Assembly: GCA_030430575.1 (NCBI GenBank)
Contig: JAUIKF010000026.1
Coordinates: forward strand, 1-64,000
DNA from: Bacteroidia bacterium
Lineage (GTDB): Bacteria; Bacteroidota; Bacteroidia; J057
DNA length: 64,000 nt
Reading direction: 5' to 3'
In this document: positions 43,052-50,357 of the stretch, piece after piece
Position numbering within the stretch: position 1 is the stretch's first letter
Layout of the letters: each line of letters opens with the position of its first letter
Made by a program: the position numbers and the translations under genes
The notes under the pieces: generated by a model
What the model was told of the DNA's origin: nothing
Seen by the model: the letters and a program-made list of their open reading frames with translations, nothing else
The model's database searches: none

Positions 43052-44992
43052 CTATTTCTTCACCACCTTGATGCGCTTGCGCGCATCAGCCGTCCGCACC
43101 TCCAGGAAGTAAATGCCTGCGGCTATTTCCTGGGTGTTGATCACCGCTGTAGAGGCGTTGGAATCCAACGCCTCTACAGCGGTGATCACGCGACCTGTCA
43201 GGTCCAGCAACGACACCTGATAATGTGTCCCGACAGCCACGCCTTCCACCTGGAAGGCCAACTGATCCCCAAAGGGATTGGGGTAGGCGATGATGGTGAC
43301 CTGGTTCATCACATCGCTATCAGCAAAGCGATACGCCGTGCCATTGATGGAGAAATTGTCAAATGTGAATACCTTGGGGTTACCCGTTCCGCCCTTACTG
43401 GCAGCGATGCCTGCCTCATAAGTCCCTGGCAACATCATATGGGTTGTCCCAACATATATCCAAGAATTGGATACACCAGTCCTAGATTGATAGGCAACTA
43501 CTGAATGGGTCGTACTGGAATAGCTCAGCCTCAGCCATAGGTTGACACGTTTCTTGCCCACTTTGGTGGCGGCGGTAGCTGTTGTACCTCCTTTGCTTCC
43601 GCGTTTGAGCAGCTTAAGTTGTTTTTGCCCATTCATGATCAACGATACATGAGCCGCATCTGCGTCCTTTCCATCACGCAACATCAGCCCAGCCTGACGG
43701 TTGCTATTATTCTGAATACCTGTGACCCGCACGATCATATCGATGTCCCCTGTGTGGGACTGAGAGATATAGTGAAAGCCGTCGGCAGTGCCTTTGATGC
43801 CTCTGCCAGAGGTGGTCACGGTGTATACGCCACCGTCATAGTAGACAGTACCGGTGGTACCACTTACGTCTCCGATGTCAGTACTGGTGATGCCTGTGGG
43901 TAGCAGGCCTGCTAAGTCAAAGGCTCGTGCATGGCCCGCAAAATTACCCGCGTCGTCATTGCTATTTCCCCCTGCTACCAGACGGCTCCCGTCGGAGGAG
44001 AGTGAGACTGCAATGCCAAATTGATCCCCCGAAGCCTCTCCATCAATGTCGGAGCCTGCCTGTACCCAGGCTGCTCCATTCCAATCATAGATTCTCACAT
44101 AGCCTTCGCCACCATTATCCCGTGCCCCCACTGCCAGCCGACTTCCGTCAGCGGAGAAGGAAACCGAAATGCCGAAGTTATCATTACTGGATATTCCATC
44201 GATGTCAGCCCCTGCCTGTACCCAGGCTGTCCCATTCCAGTCATAGACCCGCACATGGCCTGCATTAGAACTTGTGCCGTTATTGCGGCGCGCCCCTACC
44301 GCTAGGCGGTTCCCGTCGGCGGAGAAGGAAACGGCAGAGCCGAATCGATCATCCCCAGCTTCACCATCAATATCTGCCCCTACCTGTATCCAGACCGTCC
44401 CATTCCAGTCATAGACTCGTACATGGCCTGCATTAATGTCTGTGCCGTCATTATCAGGTGCTCCCACCGCTAGGCGGCTCCCGTTAGCTGACAATGAAAC
44501 CGACCAACCAGATTTATCGTCCGCAGTTTCTCCATCAATGTCGGAGCCTGCCTGCACCCACGCTGACCCATTCCAGTCAAAGACCCGCGCATAGCCCGCT
44601 TCAGGGTCCGTGGCGTCATTAGAAATCGCACCCACTGCCAGGCGGTTCCCGTCAGCGGAAAGTGAAACATCTCTTCCAAAGTTATCAAGAGCAGCCTCCC
44701 CATCAATATTCGCACCTACCTGCACCCATGTTGCTCCATTCCAATCAAAGACCCGAACATAGCCGCCACCAGATGCCCCTACAGCAATCCGGCTTCCGTC
44801 TGAAGAGATTGAGACTGAATTTCCAAATCCATCAAACTCCGCTTCTCCATCGATGTCAGCGCCTAGCTGTAGCTGGGCGTATGTCCCTGGCAGGAGGCAA
44901 AGGCAGCAGGCATATAGAAAAAGCCTTCTGAAAAATCTAAGTGAATTTACATGCAAGGTAAAGGATTGGAAATCAGTGGATTGTTTTTTCAT
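43052..44992 (-). CDS. Secreted FG-GAP-like repeat protein with T9SS sorting domain
   Basis: 646 residues from the ATG at 44992, chosen because the export signal (MKKQSTDF...LLPGTYAQ) starts there; an earlier in-frame start adds 20 unlikely residues. Six beta-propeller-like repeats of about 54 residues follow (DIDGE..D.FG.SVSLSADG.RLAVGA.). A beta-sandwich region (about 370-560) has TSGRGIKGTADGFHYIS and VFTFDNFSINGTAYR. The T9SS type A domain has YPNPFGDQL, DLTGRVI and GIYFLEVRT. It is probably a surface adhesin or scaffold. Inside the sorting domain lies a 51-bp palindrome, and the last 270 bases are almost identical to the end of the gene at 45086. Confidence 0.85.
   Translation of the reverse strand: MKKQSTDFQSFTLHVNSLRFFRRLFLYACCLCLLPGTYAQLQLGADIDGEAEFDGFGNSVSISSDGSRIAVGASGGGYVRVFDWNGATWVQVGANIDGEAALDNFGRDVSLSADGNRLAVGAISNDATDPEAGYARVFDWNGSAWVQAGSDIDGETADDKSGWSVSLSANGSRLAVGAPDNDGTDINAGHVRVYDWNGTVWIQVGADIDGEAGDDRFGSAVSFSADGNRLAVGARRNNGTSSNAGHVRVYDWNGTAWVQAGADIDGISSNDNFGISVSFSADGSRLAVGARDNGGEGYVRIYDWNGAAWVQAGSDIDGEASGDQFGIAVSLSSDGSRLVAGGNSNDDAGNFAGHARAFDLAGLLPTGITSTDIGDVSGTTGTVYYDGGVYTVTTSGRGIKGTADGFHYISQSHTGDIDMIVRVTGIQNNSNRQAGLMLRDGKDADAAHVSLIMNGQKQLKLLKRGSKGGTTATAATKVGKKRVNLWLRLSYSSTTHSVVAYQSRTGVSNSWIYVGTTHMMLPGTYEAGIAASKGGTGNPKVFTFDNFSINGTAYRFADSDVMNQVTIIAYPNPFGDQLAFQVEGVAVGTHYQVSLLDLTGRVITAVEALDSNASTAVINTQEIAAGIYFLEVRTADARKRIKVVKK
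43138..43188. repeat. 51-bp perfect palindrome inside a T9SS gene
   Basis: 25-base arms around a single central A at 43163; the arms begin TGATCACCGCTGTAGAGGCG. It is read in-frame as VITAVEALDSNASTAVI within the sorting domain. The sister copy at 45172-45222 differs at one paired arm position (GAGGCG/CGCCTC versus GAGACG/CGTCTC), so pairing is preserved. Confidence 0.9.
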
Positions 44993-45085
44993 GATAAATA
45001 AAGGTGTTAATGGAAATGAAGACTGGTACAACAAGACCATTGTACCAACCAATGAAGAGATGTTTTTTGAAATATGTCAAAGGGG

Positions 45086-46759
45086 TTATATTTTCACCAC
45101 CTTGATGCGCTTGCGCGCATCAGCGGTCTGCACCTCCAGGAAGTAAATGCCTGCGGCTATTTCCTGGGTGTTGATCACCGCTGTAGAGACGTTGGATTCC
45201 AACGTCTCTACAGCGGTGATCACACGACCTGTCAGGTCCAGCAAGGACACCTGATAATGTGTCCCTACAGCCACGCCTTCCACTTGGAAGGCCAACTGAT
45301 CCCCAAAGGGATTGGGGGAAGCGATGATGGCGAATGGATTCATCGCATCGCTACCCAAGCGGTAAGCCGTTCCATTCACCGACACATTATCCACTTCAAA
45401 TTGAGCGGTCTGCCCAGGAGTGGTAATAGAAGCTGCTATACCCACGAGGTAACTGCCCGAAATTCCAGCCGCTTGCTGGTTGATCTGTGTCCAGGTGCTG
45501 CCGTCGGTTGAAACGGAGGAATAATAGACCGATCCTATTTTCTGCAAGCGCACCCAGTATGCTGGGCCAGATAGGGTGGGGCCATTTGTTCCCAAGGCAT
45601 ATCCTCCTGTAGAAGGCCGATTGACCATCAGCGAAGCGTTGTTGCCTTTGAGGAGGGTCGAAACGCTCGCCGCGTTATCTGCATTGTTTTGGCGAATCAT
45701 GACGCCTACTAGTGCTTTAGGCTTGGGTGAATTGACCAAAATACGTGCGATGATGTCTGTCGCGGCATCGTTGCTTGAAAGGGAGATAAAATGGAACCCA
45801 TCTGAATAAGCACCAATGCCACTGCCAGACGTTAAGATTTCATAGCTTCCGTGTGTCGGGTCGTAGCAATTTTTGCCTATCACCCCTCCCGTATTTCCAA
45901 TGTCTTCGCTACTCATGCCTGCGGGCAAAGCCCCACAATTTTCTGTCACAGTGACGTCAAAGGCACAGGGGCCTACATTGCCGGCTTTGTCGGTAGCGGT
46001 GGCATTGACGGTGGTAGTTCCGAGGGAAAAGGTACTTCCACTCAAAGGAAACACGTCAATCACGATTTTCTTCTTTCTGGTGCAGTTGTCTACTGCTTCC
46101 AGCGCAGGCCAAGTATGTACTTGACCCGTAGCACCAAATGGCAGGACATAGTTAGCATTGGGAGGGCAATTGAGGAAAACAGGCGCTTCGCGGTCACGGA
46201 CGCGTACATTGAAGGTACAAGTCCCTGTATGGCCACATTTATCGGAGACAGACCATGTCACAGTGGTTTTTCCCTTGGGGAACGTTTCTCCTTGAAGGGT
46301 AGACAAGCCGTTGAAGTCATTGGTGCCTTCCCAGTAATTGTCCGAAGCGGGGTCCAAAGTGTCGTCGGGGACGGTATAGATCGCGCATTGCCCGGGATCG
46401 AGGTCGAATTTGACCGTGCCCGTCGGGCAGGTGAAAGAAAGAGGACCCGTAATCTCTTCTTGGCTGTTGCAGCCGGGGGCGTTATTGTAAATATTGATGT
46501 CCCCAAATATTTTATCAGGAATAATATCTTCCAATACACAGCAGTCGTCCAGGAAAGGATTATTGGTCACATCTAAATTTCGCCCGACCGTATCTACCTG
46601 TGCCAATCCTGAGATGTCATTGAGCGAATCATTACTCCTAATCCATAAAAATGCCAGGACAGAGTCAATATTTGCCAGATCGTCGAGGTTTTTTAAGCGG
46701 GTCATGCCATGAACTTCCAAGGTGCCACCTACCTGATGGACATTGCTGAGCGCACTCAT
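45086..46759 (-). CDS. T9SS multidomain surface protein, C-terminal fragment of a frameshifted gene
   Basis: The frame is open back to about 46825 and continues the protein at 46798-47913 after a one-base frameshift. It holds the end of a leucine-rich region (MSALSNVHQVGGTLEVHGM...), then two HYR-type beta domains (about 105-270; CGHTGTCTFNVRVRD, APVFLNCP, AVDNC). Next is a DUF1349/concanavalin-like sandwich (about 290-465) and the T9SS domain (SPNPFGDQL, GIYFLEVQT). The sorting domain contains a palindrome as in the neighbouring gene. On its own this piece has no signal peptide and would not be exported, which supports its being part of a larger gene. Confidence 0.8.
   Translation of the reverse strand: MSALSNVHQVGGTLEVHGMTRLKNLDDLANIDSVLAFLWIRSNDSLNDISGLAQVDTVGRNLDVTNNPFLDDCCVLEDIIPDKIFGDINIYNNAPGCNSQEEITGPLSFTCPTGTVKFDLDPGQCAIYTVPDDTLDPASDNYWEGTNDFNGLSTLQGETFPKGKTTVTWSVSDKCGHTGTCTFNVRVRDREAPVFLNCPPNANYVLPFGATGQVHTWPALEAVDNCTRKKKIVIDVFPLSGSTFSLGTTTVNATATDKAGNVGPCAFDVTVTENCGALPAGMSSEDIGNTGGVIGKNCYDPTHGSYEILTSGSGIGAYSDGFHFISLSSNDAATDIIARILVNSPKPKALVGVMIRQNNADNAASVSTLLKGNNASLMVNRPSTGGYALGTNGPTLSGPAYWVRLQKIGSVYYSSVSTDGSTWTQINQQAAGISGSYLVGIAASITTPGQTAQFEVDNVSVNGTAYRLGSDAMNPFAIIASPNPFGDQLAFQVEGVAVGTHYQVSLLDLTGRVITAVETLESNVSTAVINTQEIAAGIYFLEVQTADARKRIKVVKI
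45172..45222. repeat. 51-bp perfect palindrome inside a second T9SS gene
   Basis: 25-base arms around a central T at 45197, encoding VITAVETLESNVSTAVI in-frame. It is a homologue of 43138-43188. The substitution in the left arm is matched by the complementary change in the right arm. Confidence 0.9.
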
Positions 46760-46797
46760 CGAAAGCAGAGAATCACAATCGGAAAGGCTAATCTGGT

Positions 46798-47913
46798 CTA
46801 GGTAGGTAAGGGACGGAAATCCCCCAAGTCCCTGAGTCTTTTTACCTGTCGAATGCTTATGCCAAAACTATCCACAAGCGGAAAACCGCCGAGTCCGAGC
46901 GGCTCAAAATTATCGGAATTCCATATCAAGAGACTACCCATGTCCTTCAAGACTGGAAAGCCGCTGGTCCTTTTCAATTTGCCTACATCTCTCAACCAGA
47001 GAATCCCTATGCTGGTAAGGCTATTAAAGCCTTTCACTTCTTCTAAGTTGCGGTCATTGTCAAAGGTGATGAAGTCTGCCGTCTTCAGCCTATTGGCCCC
47101 ATCGGTATGGATCAGGCCACGGTTGTTCACAGAAGTGATGGTGAGGACTTCTTCGAGTCGCCAAAGACTAGAGAGGTCTGTGGTGGTATAATCATTCTCG
47201 ACAAGAAGATCATTGATCCGCACACACTCGCAGGGTATCCTCGTCCAAGCGCCATTGCCCGATTCGGTAATGTTGCCACAATAGCGCAAAGGCGAATAAT
47301 CGCCTGCCAAGGGGCTCCCTACGTCATTATTGGTCGCAGTAAATACCTCCGAATCAGCCGTGCTGTTATTTTTCTCGTACCCCAGCGTTCCCGAGGCCGC
47401 GTCATTGCCTGATAGATTGATGACGGTCCCGCCTTTGCTTCCCCAATTGGTCACAGGGTCACAAAAGCTATGGTCGTATTCTAGGAAGGTGGCCTTTCCT
47501 GTGGATAGGCCCCCATTATAGGCAAGGCGCCAAATCTCATTGGCCGCGTTATCTGCCAGGATGATCTCATCATCGGTATTGGCATTGGTGAAGTTTACTT
47601 GGATGACCTTGGCATTAGCGATACCCCCAAGCCACAGTGCCTCAAAGGCAGTTTTGTTTCGTGCCAAAATCAGGTAGGTACCTGAACCCATGAACAAATT
47701 CGAACTGCTGATCAGCACATCTCCTGAGTCATCGTCTTTGATCCGCCAGTCTTTGATATTTTGCGTTGTGGGACTGTAGTTGTAAAGTTCTATCCATTCG
47801 TTATCACTATCAGTACCATTGGGGTTAGCGATAAATTCTGTAATGGCGATTTGGGCAAGAGAAAGGTGACAAATTAAGCAAAGTGCAAGAAGGGAAAGGA
47901 AGTGTTTTTTCAT
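46798..47913 (-). CDS. Surface protein N-terminal fragment: signal, lamin-tail domain, leucine-rich region
   Basis: 371 residues. Signal peptide MKKHFLSLLALCLICHLSLAQ is split here as MKKHFLSLLALCLICH plus LSLAQ. A lamin-tail (LTD) domain follows (about 20-150; IAITEFIANPNGTDSDNEW, WIELYNYSP). A receptor-L/BspA-like leucine-rich part follows (about 215-365; LTSIGILWLRDV, GSLLIWNSDNFEPLGLGGFP). The frame ends with RDLGDFRPLPT and stop. Reading one extra G gives GGFPSLTYLDQISLSDCDSL, which continues the repeat pattern into the next fragment. The original product would be about 940 residues with a T9SS tail. Confidence 0.82.
   Translation of the reverse strand: MKKHFLSLLALCLICHLSLAQIAITEFIANPNGTDSDNEWIELYNYSPTTQNIKDWRIKDDDSGDVLISSSNLFMGSGTYLILARNKTAFEALWLGGIANAKVIQVNFTNANTDDEIILADNAANEIWRLAYNGGLSTGKATFLEYDHSFCDPVTNWGSKGGTVINLSGNDAASGTLGYEKNNSTADSEVFTATNNDVGSPLAGDYSPLRYCGNITESGNGAWTRIPCECVRINDLLVENDYTTTDLSSLWRLEEVLTITSVNNRGLIHTDGANRLKTADFITFDNDRNLEEVKGFNSLTSIGILWLRDVGKLKRTSGFPVLKDMGSLLIWNSDNFEPLGLGGFPLVDSFGISIRQVKRLRDLGDFRPLPT
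46821..46825 (-). other. Homopolymer frameshift site (G5 where G6 restores the frame)
   Basis: On the coding strand the run TTGGGGGATTT has five Gs. Six would join the two surface-protein fragments into one open frame. It may be a sequencing or assembly error, a true mutation, or a slippage-based phase switch. Confidence 0.75.
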
Positions 47914-48116
47914 GGGGAAAGGTAATAAAATGGGGTTAATGTTCCCAATATAGGGAAAAAAGCATTAATGTAATGCCTGTAAATTGGATATATGGTAACC
48001 TAGAGGTTTCCATTATTAGTATTATGGTGTTTTTCGCCAAATCGTAACTATTGAAAAACATCAAAATGAAAACCAACAAAGATGTTTATTCATCAGATCT
48101 AAGATATTCACAGATA

Positions 48117-48176
48117 AGAGAACAGGGATATGCGCTTTTTTCTTTATCTTTAGGTTCAAATGAACCTAAATACCAT
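48117..48176. repeat. GGGATATGCGCTTTTTTC repeat, copy 2
   Basis: The same word order as 42908-42956, here with AGGTTCAAATGAACCT added before AAATACCATG. It ends at the start codon region of the Uma2 gene, so the first codons MNLNTM may be repeat-derived and the second ATG (48175) may be the real start. Confidence 0.6.
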
Positions 48177-48759
48177 GGCTGAAAAAGCACTAGGAAATAG
48201 TACCTATGAGGACTACTTGGCTTTGGAAGCCGAGTCGGATGTGAAATATGAATATCACGATGGGTTTATCGTAGCAATGGCGGGTGGGACGCCGCTTCAT
48301 GGCAAGGTGTGTGGGAATTTTATCTCAGCAGTCAATAATGCGTTAGAAAAAGCCAATAAACCCTGTGACATTTATACAAGTGATGTAAAAGTCCATATCG
48401 AAGCTATCAATAAAACTTTTTACCCTGATGCCTCTGTAACGTGTGGTGAAGTTCAAACTAGTGAAAAAGATAAAAATGCGCTAATCAACCCAATTTTGAT
48501 TCTTGAAGTACTGTCGAAATCTACTGCTGCTTTTGATAGAGGGGACAAATTCACTTATTATAGGCATTTACCCTCCCTCCAAGAATATATAATCGTTCAC
48601 CCTTCAAAACCGATAGTGGAAATATTTTACCGTAAAGAAGCTGATCTATGGCAAATTCAAACGATCACCACACTAGATGAGGTTATAGCATTACGGTCTT
48701 TGGGTATTGAAATTGAGATGAGGTCAATTTATAGAAGAGTGCCTGGTGTTACGATGTAG
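48160..48759 (+). CDS. Uma2 family (DUF820) restriction-like protein
   Basis: 199 residues of the Uma2 family, PD-(D/E)xK fold. YEYHDGFIVAMAGGTPLHGKVCGN (about 30-53) is the family start; FYPDASVTCGE (about 87-97) holds the catalytic-type Asp; PILILEVLSKSTAAFDRGDK (about 110-129) holds the ExLS and K region. The usual ExxSxST/DRxxK order is retained. Such proteins are abundant in cyanobacteria and some Bacteroidota; their natural role is not settled. It stands alone, AT-rich compared with neighbours. Confidence 0.85.
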   Translation: MNLNTMAEKALGNSTYEDYLALEAESDVKYEYHDGFIVAMAGGTPLHGKVCGNFISAVNNALEKANKPCDIYTSDVKVHIEAINKTFYPDASVTCGEVQTSEKDKNALINPILILEVLSKSTAAFDRGDKFTYYRHLPSLQEYIIVHPSKPIVEIFYRKEADLWQIQTITTLDEVIALRSLGIEIEMRSIYRRVPGVTM

Positions 48760-48853
48760 AAGGAATTTAAAGGGGAATAAGGGACAGAATTTGCAAAATA
48801 TACTGGACAAAAAGCCTCCTTCCATTCTCTCATTCTCTCATTCTCTCATTCTC

Positions 48854-49630
48854 TCATTGGATAGCTCCCCTCACCCGCATCACCTTCTCCAAGATCGGCC
48901 CCAGTCGATCCAGTTGCAACATCGTAGCCGAATCGCTCTTAGCGATCCCAGGCTCGGGATGTGCTTCAATGAACAGGCCATCAGCGCCTGTCGCCACTGC
49001 CGATAAAGCGATTGTCTCGATCATACGGGGATCGCCTCCCGTGGTACCCACCGTGCGGTTAGGTTTCTGGGTAGCATGTGTGCAATCCATGATTACTGGT
49101 ACGCTCAGCTCCTTCATCCGCGCAATGGCTGTCGCATCTACGATGAGGTCATTATACCCAAAGGTGGTTCCGCGTTCACAGAGCCAGACATTCTGATTTC
49201 CCGTGGATTGCACCTTTTCCAAGGGGAACTTCATGGCTTCGGGCGAAAGGAATTGCCCTTTTTTAATATTGACCCCACAATTGGTGTTACCGGCAGCGAA
49301 AAGCAGCTCTGTCTGGCGGCAAAGAAATGCGGGAATCTGCAGGTGATCTACATATTGGCTGACCATGGGTGGATCGGCACTTTCATGCACATCAGTCAGC
49401 GTCTCGACGCCTACGTCTCTGCCGACGCGTTGGATGATTGATAAACCTTCTTCCGCAGGAATGCCCATAAAACTGTCTTTGCTGGTGCGGTTGGCTTTTT
49501 TGTAGCTCGCTTTGAAGATATAGCGAATGCCATGCGGTTCGCACAAGGCTTTGACGGTAGTCGCAATATGGTGGGCCGTATCATAATCTTCGATGATACA
49601 CGGGCCGCAGATCAGGATAAATGGGTTCAT
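48854..49630 (-). CDS. kdsA: 3-deoxy-8-phosphooctulonate synthase
   Basis: 258 residues from the ATG at 49630, which overlaps the kdsD stop (ATGA). Condenses arabinose-5-phosphate with PEP to Kdo-8-phosphate, the committed step for lipid A-core Kdo. The N-terminal CGPCIIED places a Cys at residue 11, as in metal-dependent KdsA enzymes. KASYKKANRTS (about 42-52), GTTFGYNDLIVD (about 150-161), CTHATQKPN and GLFIEAHPEP are the active-site strands. The TIM-barrel length is typical. A 52-residue upstream extension is in frame but overlaps kdsD and lacks homology to the family, so it is not used. Confidence 0.95.
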   Translation of the reverse strand: MNPFILICGPCIIEDYDTAHHIATTVKALCEPHGIRYIFKASYKKANRTSKDSFMGIPAEEGLSIIQRVGRDVGVETLTDVHESADPPMVSQYVDHLQIPAFLCRQTELLFAAGNTNCGVNIKKGQFLSPEAMKFPLEKVQSTGNQNVWLCERGTTFGYNDLIVDATAIARMKELSVPVIMDCTHATQKPNRTVGTTGGDPRMIETIALSAVATGADGLFIEAHPEPGIAKSDSATMLQLDRLGPILEKVMRVRGAIQ

Positions 49631-50220
49631 GATTTTTTTGCCTGTTGGCCGAGGTAGCCGCTGTGATGCCGGAGGGCGTAGTCTTCTTTGGTAAAGCCGA
49701 TTTTTTCCATCAATAATACCGTCACCAAGTCGCTGATCACGGCCATGACCGTGGTGGATGTCGTAGGCGTAAGGCCCAACGGACATATCTCCTTCGTGTC
49801 CCCCGTGAGCAAGACGGCTTTGGCGTGATTGACCAACTCACTCTTGGGGTTCTTGGTCATGACAATGATGCTAATGGTAGGGTATAAATGCTCAGCTAGC
49901 GCCGCCAGTTCCAACATTTCACGCGTCTGGCCTGAATTGGAAATGAGGATCAGGACATCGTGGGGCTGCAGGATTCCCAGGTCTCCATGCTGCGCTTCCA
50001 GCGGACTGAGAAAACAGGCAGCTGTTCCTGTAGAGCTGAGCGTCGTGGCGAGTTTCATGCCGATCTGTCCCGCTTTCCCTACGCCTGAGACGATGACTTT
50101 ACCGTCCTTTTGATGCACACATTCATACAATACCTCCACAGCTCGCTCTATGCCGCCATCCAATGGGATTTGTCGCAAAGCTGCTATTTCTTGCTCGATA
50201 AGGTCGCGGAGGTGAGGCAT
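49627..50220 (-). CDS. kdsD: Arabinose-5-phosphate isomerase, SIS-only form
   Basis: 197 residues, a single SIS domain: KVIVSGVGKAGQIGMKLATTLSSTG (about 40-64), then LSPLEAQHGDLG and ILISNSGQTREML (about 90-102) with the sugar-phosphate-binding Ser residues. HHSGYLG near the end is typical of KdsD/KpsF. The two C-terminal CBS domains of E. coli KdsD are absent. It converts ribulose-5-phosphate to arabinose-5-phosphate and directly feeds the overlapping kdsA. Upstream lies a TCATT-type leader. Confidence 0.9.
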   Translation of the reverse strand: MPHLRDLIEQEIAALRQIPLDGGIERAVEVLYECVHQKDGKVIVSGVGKAGQIGMKLATTLSSTGTAACFLSPLEAQHGDLGILQPHDVLILISNSGQTREMLELAALAEHLYPTISIIVMTKNPKSELVNHAKAVLLTGDTKEICPLGLTPTTSTTVMAVISDLVTVLLMEKIGFTKEDYALRHHSGYLGQQAKKS

Positions 50221-50357
50221 ATGGGAATGATAGAATGAGTGGATGAGGGAATGATAGAATGGGGAAGAAAATGAGAAGATGAATAGATGAGAAAATGATT
50301 AAATGGAAGAATTCTTTTAGGAGACCTTTTCCCAAATCCCTCTTCAATTGTTCATTT
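50221..50357 (-). other. Leader of TCATT/TATCATTC words before kdsD
   Basis: On the coding strand, the 80 bases before the kdsD ATG are chains of TCATTTTC, TCTATCATTCCCTCATCC and CTATCATTCC words. The same word style precedes genes at 33994, 37035, 38595 and 5849. The far end is made of TTTTTAATTCTTAATT words that also form the last codons of the dehydrogenase gene. Confidence 0.5.

Noticed and set aside
44662-44931. Pro/Ser/Arg-rich rightward frame inside the FG-GAP gene
   Set aside because: It arises from the repeated propeller units read antisense.
49631-49786. 52-residue N-terminal extension of kdsA
   Set aside because: It overlaps kdsD out of frame and lies upstream of the standard KdsA start (MNPFILICGPC).
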